Shown here piece after piece: positions 10,047-22,900 of a DNA stretch of 64,000 nucleotides (positions are counted from its first letter, which is position 1; the number at the start of each line of letters is the position of its first letter). The DNA comes from Mallotus nudiflorus (Eukaryota; Streptophyta; Magnoliopsida; Malpighiales; Euphorbiaceae). The stretch lies in the NCBI GenBank assembly GCA_947683625.1, contig CANTUR010000166.1, positions 6,651,001 to 6,715,000 on the forward strand, in the 5' to 3' direction. Below the pieces are notes generated by a model that searched no databases, was not told where the DNA came from, and worked only from the letters and a program-made list of their open reading frames with translations. A program made the position numbers and the translations under genes.

Positions 10047-11217
10047 TATAAAAAAAAAAGGGCTTCAGTCCCTTGTTTCTGTTTCAGATATTTTCCATTT
10101 TTCTTCTCTTTAAAAACGCTTCTAAAATCGTGTTTTTCTATCTGCTCGCTTAGAGCAGATCGATCATTACCTGTTCTTCTAGATTCTGCAGCGATTTTTT
10201 CACAGATTTCAATCTGTATTTTCTTCCACTTGTGGTTTGGCTGTTAAAATTAGTTGTTTGTTGTTGATGACTCGCTGCTCCATAGGCCATTTTCGAGTTT
10301 TTGCATTAACGCCTTAATGCTGGTTTATCTTTAGTAAGTTATCGCTTTGAATCGGTTATAATCTGTTAATTACGCTCTAGCTTTTCTCATTTTTCTGATT
10401 TTTCTTTGTTTTTAGTATTAGTGTTTAGTTTCTGTAAGATCCGTTTGGTTTCCGAGAAAGTTCGAGAAAATGAAATTAGTCTAGAACTTTATCATGTACA
10501 TGCATTGCATCTTTAAACCCTACATCCTGTTCAATTTCATTGCTATAGCTTTCTCGGCTGCGAAACGGATCATTTTTGCTTAGAATTAGATTATGTTTAT
10601 TTTTTGCTCCAAAATCTGTTGGCGCTCTTTCTTGTTCTTCTTTTTTTTTACCTTGTTTTATCCTTTTTCACAGTTCGAATTATTAGCAGCAGATAGTTTA
10701 GAGGCGCAACGGAGCTGTTTGGCACTTTTTGAAGGTAACTGTTTTAATATTCTTTTTCTTTTGCCGTTTTTGGTACAGTATAATTAGTTTAGTACGCTTT
10801 TTTACCTTTACCGATCTTCTTGTTGGATAGACTTTAATTTGGGTTCAATTTAAATTTTGTATTCATAAATGCAACCATGGGGATGTGATGTCTGTGTGGT
10901 AGCATGTATGGTTTTACTGGCAGAGATTGTTTGAAGTTGTGTTATTTGTGATTTCCTAATTAGTTGAGCATATTCATCTCGGAGAACACATAAAATATAA
11001 AGTAAGCACGGCTTTTATCCATAATATTGAACACCTGTCAGACATGTCTACTGAGTTAATTGATCCTAATTGCTGCATTCTGTCTCTCATATGCAAGTCA
11101 TCAAATATCAATTCTAGTAATTATGTGCTTTGTAGCATTCCTCTTCTTCTATATTGCCCCCCACACACAAGATGCACGGAAACTTTAACTAGTAGGCGAT
11201 TTCCTTTGTCATAAAAG

Positions 11218-11600
11218 TTTTGGAAACTTTAGGAAACTTCTTAGAAACATTTCAGGGCCGTTTCCACAAATTTTAAAAAAATTATAAAATATATTTCCAA
11301 TTGAAAAAATACATTTCTCTAGTTCATACTTAAATAGGAAAGAAATTAAATTCAAAAATGATTTCATGTTTTCTTAACTAAATAAAATAATTTATAATTA
11401 TACTATCAAATGATTATAATAAATATATTTTTTTAATATTTATTTATAAAATTTCTATTTATTTGTAAGTTAAGGCTTATTTTTGTATTCTTATATTTTT
11501 AATATTTACACATTTTTCTATGTTTCCGTTTCTTATAGTTTTAGAAAGTATTGTATCACCATATCAATTTTGGCATTTTCCAAGTCCACGTTTCCGTTTA
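11218..11600 (+). repeat. MITE-like repeat, copy A
   Basis: One of four copies of an approximately 300-390-bp AT-rich dispersed repeat. Shared features are gaaact/gtttcc-type ends and a conserved interior ttaactaaataaaataattta followed by taattata (here 11373-11402). The boundaries are approximate and no target duplication was defined. Confidence 0.5.
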
Positions 11601-13731
11601 ACTTAGACATTCACTCATATATGAAGTCATGGCATCTTTTATTTGTATCTTTATTTGAAGAATTATTATTTTGTGCTGGCAATGCTGTTTTGTGTCACTT
11701 AACATAATCCATGGTAATATAAAACTTATTTGTTATTAAGACTGAAACTTTGCACACTTAAGACAACATTTAAGATTGGCGATCTATTTGTTATCCTTGA
11801 CCATTTCATGTAGTCACTTGGTTTGAATTGCATTGAAGTTAAAAGTATTAATTCAAGTATTGCCTTAGGTCTATAAATTGTATTTGGCAGTATTATATAT
11901 CCATAGGTGTGCTGTTTTGACATGATCATCACTTGTAAATTCTTGATTAAAATCACTTTTAATTTTTCATGTGTGGCACTTATGGTGCCTTGAAATTTTC
12001 TCCCTTTCCATAGTAACTTGCTTGATGTGGATTTTGATGGTGTGCTATTACACATATTGTTTCTCCATTTTGTGCTTGAAATCTAAGTTCATTTCATAGA
12101 CTGATTTGGCCCAATTTGGTATTGCTTTTCCAAATTTCCTTCTTTAATATTTTTAAATTATAATTCAATGGTTTTTTTTATTTGTTTTTTTCTTTGAGAG
12201 AAGCGGAGTAAAACATGCTCTTTCCAAAAATAGATTCAAAAAACAAAAACAATAAAAAATTTTAAATTCAAAATTTTAGAAGTAGAATATTAAACAACAA
12301 TGCAAAAATGGCCCTTAGCTGAGGATATGAAATTTTAAACTTTTGGCCAATTTACATATTAACGTTGTTCATAAGATGAAGTGGTTGCACATAATTGTTG
12401 GTTACTCTAAATGACAAATTTTAAAATCCGAACCTTAATGGACTTTTTTTTTTAATTTTTAATTGTTATAATTTTATCAAGTTCTTTTAATTAAGGTTGG
12501 CTGTATAGATTGTTCTTCTCCACTTAAAATGATTTCTAAGAGATGGAAAACATATAATTTTGTTCCACTTCTTTTTTCCCATTATAGTTTAGATTCATTT
12601 CTTCCATTTATCTACCATAATTCATTCCAGCTTTATAATTGGTGCATGAGGTCTATGACTCACATAAACAAACCATTTCAGCTTCCAATCTTCTAATTTG
12701 TTTTCAAAAGAAAGCAAGCACCTCATGGAGGACTCATTCCATTCTCATATGTTTGCACATCCATCTTAACATTCTCATCCAATTAACACTCTTCTTGGAA
12801 GCATGCTGCATCTTTGTTGCCAAACGCTCATTATCACACATCATAGCGAACCATATCTCAATGTGACAAAACTTTCTTTCCAATTTATTTGATCATAGAG
12901 TTCTTAGTATCGTTTACTATTTCATTGCTTCATCCACCAAGCTTTAATTTTATGGCTAACATCCTCACATCTATTTTCTGTTTAATACTATGTATGGGTA
13001 TTGAGAGGTGAGATGATCGTCTATTTAACAACATGTAGGGATGGAGGTGAGATCAAAGAGAAGGTAAGAGAATCCAAGGGGGGAATTAGGTCCTCTATCA
13101 TTTGGCTAGTAGAACTTTTTAGAAGGGGAAGGGAATGAAAGGAGAACGATTCCCCTTCATTTCTTCATACAAGGGTAAAATGATTATACCCTAATTTGAG
13201 ATGTAAAATATAATTCACCTCTCAAACACATTAAAATTGAAAATTTTATTTCTTTTTTAACACGTTCCCCCATTCTTTCTTTTATTGATTTTTTTTTAAA
13301 AATTTAAGAATCTACAATTCTTATGTTCCTTTTTCTTTTGCATTGCTGTGCATATTGTAGGAAAATATTTGATATGGCTACTTCTACCCTTGTGAATCTT
13401 GTGATGCATAAACTCCACATCTTAGTTTTACAAAACTCAAATTATAGTTCAATTCCAAAGTGCTCCTCTAGTACATTTGTGGGAGGGCAATGACAATTTG
13501 ATTTAATTCTATTAATTTGGATAGTGGCTTGCAACTACTGGACTTCCTTTCATTCTTTAACCTTCGATATATGGAAATGTTGTCTAAATCATGTTTTGTG
13601 TTTCTAAAACATTTCAGAAGTGAAAATTTGAAAAACTGTCCCCAAAATGTCCTGGGGCTGTTTCTGTAGATATACAAAATTGGAAACGTATTTCACTCCT
13701 TGGAAATGCATCTCCTATGTTAAAAAGAACA

Positions 13732-14290
13732 CAACAAACGTCAAACCACCATTCTTCAACCAAAACCAAGATGAGTTGGGAGAAATTAAGGAAGAATTAG
13801 GAACTGTCTTCCCAACTCATCTTTATGCCTAACTGATCTCTTGACAAGAAGCCAATCAGTCAAGCTTAACTTTTCTCTAGAGTACATCTAATAGGCACTT
13901 AGAGTTTGTTATAACTATGTAAACAAATATAACAAGTGTGCAATTAGTCACATGTCCAGATTTTCTTTAAAGTCAAGGAGAGCATAACATCTACTAGTTT
14001 CTTGTAGTTTCTCTTAATGCCTTTTCATTGTTGCTCCTAAGTTAGGTAAGCAAGCGTAAGCTAATAGTAATAGGCTGCTGGTTGGTTTAAACTTAAATGA
14101 TGGACCAAAGGGGAAAAATTCTTGGACTTGGCAAAGACAACAATAAATTCATCCAGTGATTGATTTTCAAAATTTTTCTGAAGGTTTTTATGGCTGAGGT
14201 TTAATAAAGAAAATTCAGTGAAAAATGCAACAAACATCAAACGACCATTCTTCAACCAAAATTCAGATGAATTGGGAACAAATTAAATCC
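13732..14290 (+). repeat. Direct repeat pair about 496 bp apart
   Basis: Two copies of a roughly 50-bp segment (acaaacrtcaaacsaccatt ... ttcaaccaaaa ... gatgarttggga) lie at about 13732-13785 and 14228-14281. They match closely, but I could not extend the match into flanking LTR or TIR structures. Confidence 0.5.
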
Positions 14291-16983
14291 AAATCCAAAA
14301 AAATTGGAAAAACTAATCTAGGATGAATTAAGAACAAATTAAAATTCAAATGCAAAAAGAATTGGAAAACTTCGTTTATCTTATTGAACTAAGATTAACA
14401 TAAGCTTATAAACATCAAAAAAAAAAAAAAAAAAGGAAACAACTTAATCTCACCTTCTTAGAAATTGAACTCCATAAATCTTGAACAATTTCTTTTTTTT
14501 TTTTTTTTTGCAAAATAAGATTCATCTTCTTACAAATGACCATAGTTTTGTCTGTCCTTGTTGATTAAGATTTACTTATGAAATGAATTTGTGATCCAAC
14601 AAAAAGACTACCATTACAGGAGGAGAAAAAAATTACAATGGCGAGTCATCTCACCAATATTTTGTCTGGGAATTTAGCCTTTTTATCTTTTTCACCGTAC
14701 CTCTATTTAGTTTAGTCATTTTATTTGTTTATTTTTTAATTGATGATTTTTTTTGGATTTGTTTTCTTCAACTATCATTTTACTTGCTATTATTATTGCT
14801 ATTTTATTTGAACTAACTATTATGATTACTTGTTATTGAACTGACATATACTATTTTATGTTTTCTACTCTAGTCTTTTATTGAGTATTAATTATTTTTT
14901 TTGAAATTGTAGACTTTTTTATTTTAATAAAGTTTAATTATTATTTTTTATATTAGTTGTTATATTTAATAATATTTAATATTGAGCTTAACTTAAATAA
15001 TAATATTTTTAGATATTTTTAATATTTATGCATTTTCTCATCATTTCATTTCCTACAAAATGCTTTTTGTGTATTTGTTTTTGTGCATCATGGAACATAT
15101 AGTATACACCCTAATATTTAATGGTTCTCTCTTCAAACCATAGTGTATATGAGGCTTTTGGAAATATTGACTTAATTTGACTTTGACATTGTCTTTTCAT
15201 TTACAGAAGAAGGTATTAGAGACTTGCTAATTATATTCAAGCATGAATGTGTGTTTTATTATTTATAATAATTGTTAATTAACTTATTTAGTTATGTTTT
15301 ATTACTGAGTATCCTTTTAGTTGTTTATAATATATTATAAATTCAATTTAATTTTTTGGTTTCTAGTTGATTTAGATTCTGTTGAATTATTTTTAGGTAT
15401 TCACAGTAAGAGTGGTTGGTTCAGTGGCACTGTTTCCATTTCTGATCTAGTTATTTAATACATTTTTTTAGTCTTTTTATGCCTTCAATACTGTTTTAAC
15501 ATAAAGGAAATTGTTCTTGATGGTATTCTTCCATTTTTGAGAAAGAGCCATTTTAAATAATGAGGTCTTTTCAATTCTGAAAACTGTCTATGAATTACCA
15601 GAGCTTCACTTCTTAATTTCTGATCAAGAACATTGTCTGTTAAGGAGTGTATTTGAATGAAATTTCCATTCATGAAAACAGAAATGATCATTTGCGGTTG
15701 GGAAATGCAAAAAAATGTGAAACATTTTACAACACGTACTCTGTGATGGTGCTTAAATTTGCTTGCCCTGCTAGTGGAGTCAATAGTGAATGCTTAGTAA
15801 TATGATATCCTTCTCTGAACTGCTATTCTCAAATGGTTCCTGAATCCTGAACTTGGCACTGTTACTGAGTCTTGCTTGTTTGGAGAAGATTTGTATAGCT
15901 GTATTCCATGATAGATTACATCCTTTAGATTCTGAAATTGAACAATTGATGCTTTTTGTGAAGCCTTAGATGTTCTTTGTATTCCACTTGTTGCTTCCCA
16001 TCTGTTAAGTTTTGTTTATAGTAGCCATTGGAACCCAAAAATCGGAATTTTCTTTGTCCTGAAGCCGTACGTGAAGATTCTTCAGCCTTTGCTTTGAATA
16101 AGGTGATCTTCCGTCAGAGCATTGGTATAATAATAAAAAAAAAATGTTAATATTAATTGAAATCTTTTTGATTTTCCTATCTCATGATCTGTCTGCTAAT
16201 AAAACCTTCAAATTGTAATGAAAAGAATAATAACACTGAACTTATCCTAGGTTTTATCAATCCAGTCATGCTTTCTTGTGCTGCATTTTATGATTTGTTG
16301 TTTGTTGGTTGTACTTGACATTTTTGTTGTGTCTCTGTTCTTTTGATTTTAGCATTTTGTGCCAGTATGTTGTTTCTCTCTGTGTGTGTGTCTGTGTGTG
16401 TAAAGAATGATGATATTATTATGTAGGCCATTCTGGGGACTATTGTTATGGCAGAGACTGATCATGGCAGCAATTCAAGTTTGAAAGGTAGTGACCAGTG
16501 TCTGTGAGAAGGTAATTATTATAGCGCTCTGAAAACAGAAAGAAAATTTAGAAAACTGTTGTTTTCCTCGAGCATTTTGTGATTATGTTGGCATGATCAT
16601 TTCTATTTTCTTGAAGTATTTTTGTGTTGGTGTTTTGACATGTTCTATTCTACCATATGACTTGATGCATATGGGTGTGAATCATCCATAATGCAATGGT
16701 GCCTGTTCATTTTAAGTATACAATCATGTAAAATAATGTGTTGCATGTGGAGTGCAATTTCATTCTCTCTTTATTAAAACTTAATATTCTTTTTACATAA
16801 GCTGCTGGTTTCCTTGGTTATCAGTTATCACACACATGCTAAAGTTTTCTCACTTAATGTCAACCAAAGTCTGTTTGTTGAATGGTCAGTGGCATGCATA
16901 CCACATTAAGAGAAGCATAATTGTAAGTTTTATGAACTACTAATTTTATGAAACACCCATTTGGAGTAGATGCATCTTCTTCG

Positions 16984-19900
16984 TCATTGCAATTGCAGTC
17001 TGCTGCACTTACCAAAAAACAAAGGGGTTTGCTGTCAAAATGATGACGAAACAATTAATGGATTAAAAACAAAATATTTGCTGTCAATAGGAAGCCATAC
17101 CCTGTCTTTGTAGTTCTTGCTGGTGTGTCATAATTCACTTGCTGTGGCTGGCTAAGCTGAAGATTGATGGGTACATTTGATTCCTCTCCAATGCCTAGAC
17201 CATTTATGCTAAGGTAATTTCTGTTTACTGCATTTATGTTTCCTGTTCCATAAACCTGGGATATGCACATTTTGAATGAGATTGAATGCAAATATTTCTC
17301 TTTTTTCCATGGGCACTTCGATGATTTGATTTATACTTTCCAAGGACAATTGAAGATTGCATTACTTATCCAAACCTCTACCTTCTTATGCAATTCCGTG
17401 TTTTCTTGGCGAATTAGGTTTACCTTCTTATAGAGTTCTACATTTTCTTGGTGAATGAGGCTCCCCTGCAAGAACACAATGAATGTTTAGCTACTGAATT
17501 TGAAACTCTGAAACTTAAACTGGTGGGCAATGTTTCAAATGTTTACCTTTCTGTTTAATTCTTGTATTTCATCCATCAAAATTTGGTCCTGAAGAAGAAA
17601 GACATTAATTTCAGGGGCATGCATTTCCTTAACATGTAAGTATTTGAAAATTTGAGTTCTGAACATTAAGATTCAAACCTTCTTCATACGAACTCCCCGG
17701 AGGCTCATTTCCAGTCGACTCTCCAAATTTTGTAAATCCTTAACACTTAAGCCAGAAAGCTCTTCACCCATCATTTGCCTGCTATGTTGCATGGAAATTA
17801 GTTTCTCAATTTTGTTAGCTGTTTCTTTTTAATTGCAACAGTTGCTTGGGTATGCGGCTATTGATATTAGTAATGTGTGCTGAATGTTTTCTTTTATGCT
17901 CTGATGGATTCTTTGTCAATTCCTAATATTAGACACTGTAAATTCTGCGTATACTTTCTACAATTCTCTGTTATGAATATTTGAATTCAATACTGTAATT
18001 GTTAATATTTAGAATGTTAATCTTTGGTTAATTTTATGAATCTGCCTTTTATATTCAATGAAATTATTATGTTCCCTCTCATTGATTGCACTTGATGTTA
18101 TGTTTTAATCTTTCTTAACAAATGACTCATCTACAATATAAATATATATACATATATATATATTTCTAAAACTAGTACCTGAGGGCTCTATAAAACCAGC
18201 AAACTGTAGGGAAGGATTATATTTATGTGTGTATGTGTTTGTTTGCACCGTAATAATTTTCTGAAGCAACTGATTTGAGTCATGCTTCAGAGTGTTGATG
18301 TCAATTATCATGCAGGCTGCAGCTAATTTTGATTGCTTGAATGTGCTTGTCCTAAAAACCTTAAATACTATGGTACAAATTGTAGCAATTTTTGTATTAT
18401 CATGTCAAGTGCTTATAGTAGACCATAGAATCTCTTCTGTTCTGGTATGTTAAAGATGCTTTGCCTGTATGTATGTGTCCTTGAATTTGAGTCCTATCTA
18501 ATTACTTAACTAATTAAATACAGTTCATAACCTAATTATCCATGCAAGGGACAGGATTAGAACCTAAAACTTCCATATGAAACAAATTAGAAGTGCATAT
18601 AGTCTGTGTCTTTAAAAGAATCATATAGAGAAACTTAGTTGATGGAGGATCAACATTTTTGGATGTTAGATTCTCCCTCCCTTCCTCTCCCCTCTGCCCG
18701 TTCTTCTCTTGGGAGATGGGTTGGCAAGATGGGTCACTGCCTCAGGTGTAAACATGTGGAGGTGTGTGGTTATGAATAATAGTGATGTGGCTATAAATAA
18801 TAGTATGCTTTAACCCACCAAAAGGATTCAATTTCTCATATTCTCTATGTCCATTAATTCTTCATGACTTGGAACATCACAAATAAATTTGGAAAGAGAA
18901 AAGCCATACCGATGATTTTCTTGTAAATTTAGTAGTTGTTGCCTCAGCATTGCTGCCTCTCTTTGCCAGAACTAACAAAAATGCAGAATTTAGCAATATA
19001 TCAGCCTCTTCTGGTTTCCCTGGTTACACACTAAATTGAAGAACAATAACTTTTTGGAGTCTGATTTTTCTCCCACCTTCTTGATTTATGTGGTTGTGGA
19101 TTATAATTTAACCCCTCATGTCTAATTTTGGATTATCTCATGATTGAGACCATATGCTTAATTCAGAATTCAAGTGCAACTACTGATATATTAGGCACCA
19201 CAACAGATAAGCAGGGCATGAGATCTGTGCACATAAGGTTGTAAGTGTCATGACAGAGTATTCAACTCCATGATAACCATGATGGGTACACTGTTTTCTA
19301 GTGTTCAGATATGCTTTATACTAACTCTGCTTGTCTAAATAACTCTATATCTACATCACCAGTCCCAAGTCTTTTGCTCATATCTTTAGTGGGTCAACAA
19401 TATATATGAACTTGTTTCAGTAAATGAACAAGGCTTTGATGAGTTTGCTATTGTTCTTCATAGTACCATGAAATGTGAAGTTTCTTTTGCACATTCAGAT
19501 GGTAATTAGATTAGTAGATATAAATATCTTTCTTGCATGGAGTTAAGAGAAGTAAAATATTGCTGTGTACGTTGCTTCTAGTGAAAAATTTGCATTGGGA
19601 CAGCAAGAAAGTTTAGCATGTTGATGTCTAATGTGTTATTTATGGCAATATGTGGGAAGGACCCAGACTCAAAAGGACCAGAGTTGTACGTTGCCATCAA
19701 GAACGAGTGTGGTGAAATTTGATGTTTTGTCATGCATAAATTGTATAAATTGTAAATGGATAATAGAAAATAGAGGAATGAGTATACCTTCACCTCAGAG
19801 ATTGGGTTTCCCGTCTGATTGTTTTCCTCTTTTGCTTTGTTGTATCTTTCAATTATTGATTTTATGCTGTAACAGCATATTCAAATGTCATCAGAGATGA

Positions 19901-22900
19901 ATGCTGTACTTGCTATGAGCAGTCTATAATAACATTGAAGAATGAGATGTCACTGGTCACTGCATGAATAATTTGTATAAAAAAGATGGATATGATTTGA
20001 CAACACATTCCTGATTTAATTTGTGAGCTGTTTCTGATTGATGCATTGTAAATGGTGCACATCAGTTGGAGCTGTAACTATGGACACCTACTATATCTGA
20101 ATTGCCATTGATTGGTTGTCTATATTTACTTTGACAAACAGATTTTGATCATTTGTTGTTTAAATTAAAGTTCGCTCTGTTGCAGGAACTGAAATGTAGT
20201 ATGAGAGCTGAACTGATTGAATCTTACTACTTTGTTGCAATTTTCCTCTTCTATGCTTCTCTTTCAGTGTAAGTTCTATTTTTTTTTTTTAACCTTCACA
20301 TCCCAACATTGAGGGATAAGGTAAAATGGTAATCTTCTATAATTTGCTTTCTTTACTTTTTCCAATGCATTCATTTTACCAAAATTCAGTAATTTTAAGG
20401 CATGCCAAAAAAAATTTCAGGACTTCAATTGTCGTTGGCATTGAGATTATTCAAGCTTAGCAAAATTGCTTAAGCCTACAGATCATTCAGGAAACCCCCC
20501 TCGGCTAGTTTCCTGGGAAGGAAAAAGTGGGTTTTTTTTTTTGTGGGGATTGTTGGTATGCACAAAAATAATTTTGTCAGGACTTGTAAAATGTTAAGGA
20601 GTTTTGAGTCATGTTCTGCTGCCAATGGACTTTATCAAGAGAAGCAAGTTAATCCTTGAAAGACAGAAGTAGAAGTTTTGAGACAAAATGTGTAGGTGTT
20701 TGAATTATCGAACGGTTCGTGTACTCTGAGACAGTGTCAAGGGAAACTAGAATATAAAATCATTGAATTATTGGGTTTTGCTCTTTTGTTGGAAGAATAA
20801 ATTGAAAACTACTTAACAATGGACACAAGTTTTACCGCTTAAAAGACTTTGCTGCAATCAAACCAGTCTGTAGTGTACTATTCTGAGATTGTGCCCTGTC
20901 TTAAAGCTCTAGCCTACCTCTGATGACTTCCCCAACAGTACTTTACAGTTGTGGGTTTGATTTATCGTATGAGGATTGCTCAAGTGGGAGAATTAATGTT
21001 AAAGTGCAGCGCTGGTTTTAGGGTATTAGAGTATTATGTAGATAGCATTTTGTATGTCTAGAGGTCTATGAATAAGTTTTTACAAGCCACTGTTAGTGGT
21101 ATCAACAGTCGAACGCATTCATCTCACCAAAGCAGTAAAACTGTATAAAATGACATTTAGTGAGCTTAAAATTGCTTGTATAGAGCAAGTCTGAGGTATC
21201 CTCAGACTTTGGTCTTGAAGTTTCCTAGATAGGTAAGTAACGAATTGTAACCCAAACAACCCTTTCTGCACTCACCTAGTTTGATTCTGCATGTTTCGTC
21301 CTTCTATAGCATGCTATAAATTTCCACGATATTTCCTAAGGTGAGTAAATGTCTAAACAAAATGTCAAATGGAGAAATAGGTGGGCTTTGAACAAGCCAA
21401 CCACAAGTTCTAGTGGATATCCAAGTAGTAGATTGGAGAATTGCATTTTATCAACATAGAGAGGGCTGTATATGTTTTAGGTAATGTGACTTCAACTTCT
21501 CCACCACTGTTTTAGCTGCACCATGCTCTTATAGATCGTCCTTTGTTAGGACCTTAGAAGTTTTAGAGCTTTATCAATCTTGCAAAATATTGAAATACAT
21601 GTCTCTATAAATGCACCAAAGTAGAAGAGTCCTTGCATATGTTAGACAATGTGAAGAGGGAAAGATATCCCAAAATGAAACTTAAAAGAGATACACAGAA
21701 GGAGGAACTTGGTCATTAGTACAAACCTAAAGAAAATTTGTCATGTGTTGCAAGTCTTGTGAAACACACTTAGGTTTATGGAGCTTTGAGAAGAAGAAAT
21801 AGCAAAACGAGCCGAGCCTTGTGTAAAAAGATATGTATTTCAATATTTTGAATTAGTTGTAATGAGCCAAGCCAGGCTTTGGCTAGTTCGGATTTGGTTT
21901 TTTTATAATTGAGCGAAGTTGATTACGGCACTCGATGTTTCTGAATTATTCGTGAGTTTAAATGAGTCTAAATGAACCTAAACAAGCGTAGAAAATTTGA
22001 AAAAATGTAGACTATAAATTGAAATTATACATTAAAAATTGAAAATAAATTTGTTAGATGAATTATAATATATTTAATAAAAAGTATGATTTTATTATAA
22101 TAATATATTTTTTAAAATATTTTTTCAATAAGAATTTATATATTATGTATTTAAAAACAAATTCTTTTAAATATTACGGATTGGCTCGTGAACTTTTATT
22201 TGAGTTTGTTCGCCAATTGAGTTTGGTATAATTTGAGTTTAACTCGTTTATTAAATGAGCTTTAGCTAAATGGAATATAAGTTTTAGAAGAGTGAAAGTG
22301 GATGAGATTTACATTTCCAAATCCAATGGTATAGAAAAGTTAGAAAAGTGAAAGTGGGGAAAGGATTCAAAATGGAAAATGTTGTAAGTGGGGGAAGATG
22401 AGCTTTAGCAAAAGCCAATTATTTTTATGGAAATGATATAGCTATGGATAAGGATAAAATGGCATAGGCTGTCATAACACAATATGGATATATAGCAAAT
22501 TCTTAAAGTTATTACATAGAACATATGATGTGTGTATAGTTAATAATAATAATAATAATATAATATATATATATCATCAACAAATAAAATAGGTTGATCA
22601 AAAAATTTTCTTTGAATATTTTACTTTCTATATTTATTGTTCTTGAAAATAAGTAAAGATTAGTCTATATAAATAAAAAAAAATTGTAAAAATTGTCGTG
22701 TTTTGACACATAAAGATTGTGTTAGATAATATATGTTGAAGAACTTTTTTTTTTATAAATAATTTTAGTGGATGAGATTTTTTGTATTAGGTAGAAGTTG
22801 GTTAGTATGTGTCGGAAAAGTACATACCTCTATAAAACCTTTGTTGTGGTGGAAATTTTCATGGAACTTGTATTGTGGTGGAAACAAATGAACATGGGGG

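Larger units (their letters stand above)
10047..16511 (+). other. Possible spliced plus-strand transcription unit, identity unknown
   Basis: A TATA-like tataaaaa at 10047 sits at the edge of a pyrimidine-rich leader-like stretch (10070-10250). Three short segments look like exons by splice sites and base composition. 10674-10734 (after ttttcacag, before gtaact) reads FELLAADSLEAQ... . About 16025-16102 (before gtgatc) reads EPKNRNFLCPEAVRED... in one frame. 16427-16487 or -16511 (after tatgtag) reads AILGTIVMAETDHG... and reaches a stop. The first two do not join in frame directly, so an exon may be missing or the RNA may be non-coding. I recognise no family. The roughly 5-kb space between them contains a MITE-like repeat and direct repeats. 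RNA data would decide. Confidence 0.25.

Noticed and set aside
18105..18311. Minus-strand frame with an ag|catga acceptor-like site between MADS exons 3 and 4
   Set aside because: Its translation does not match the I region. The true 79-nt exon 2 was found at 19788-19866.
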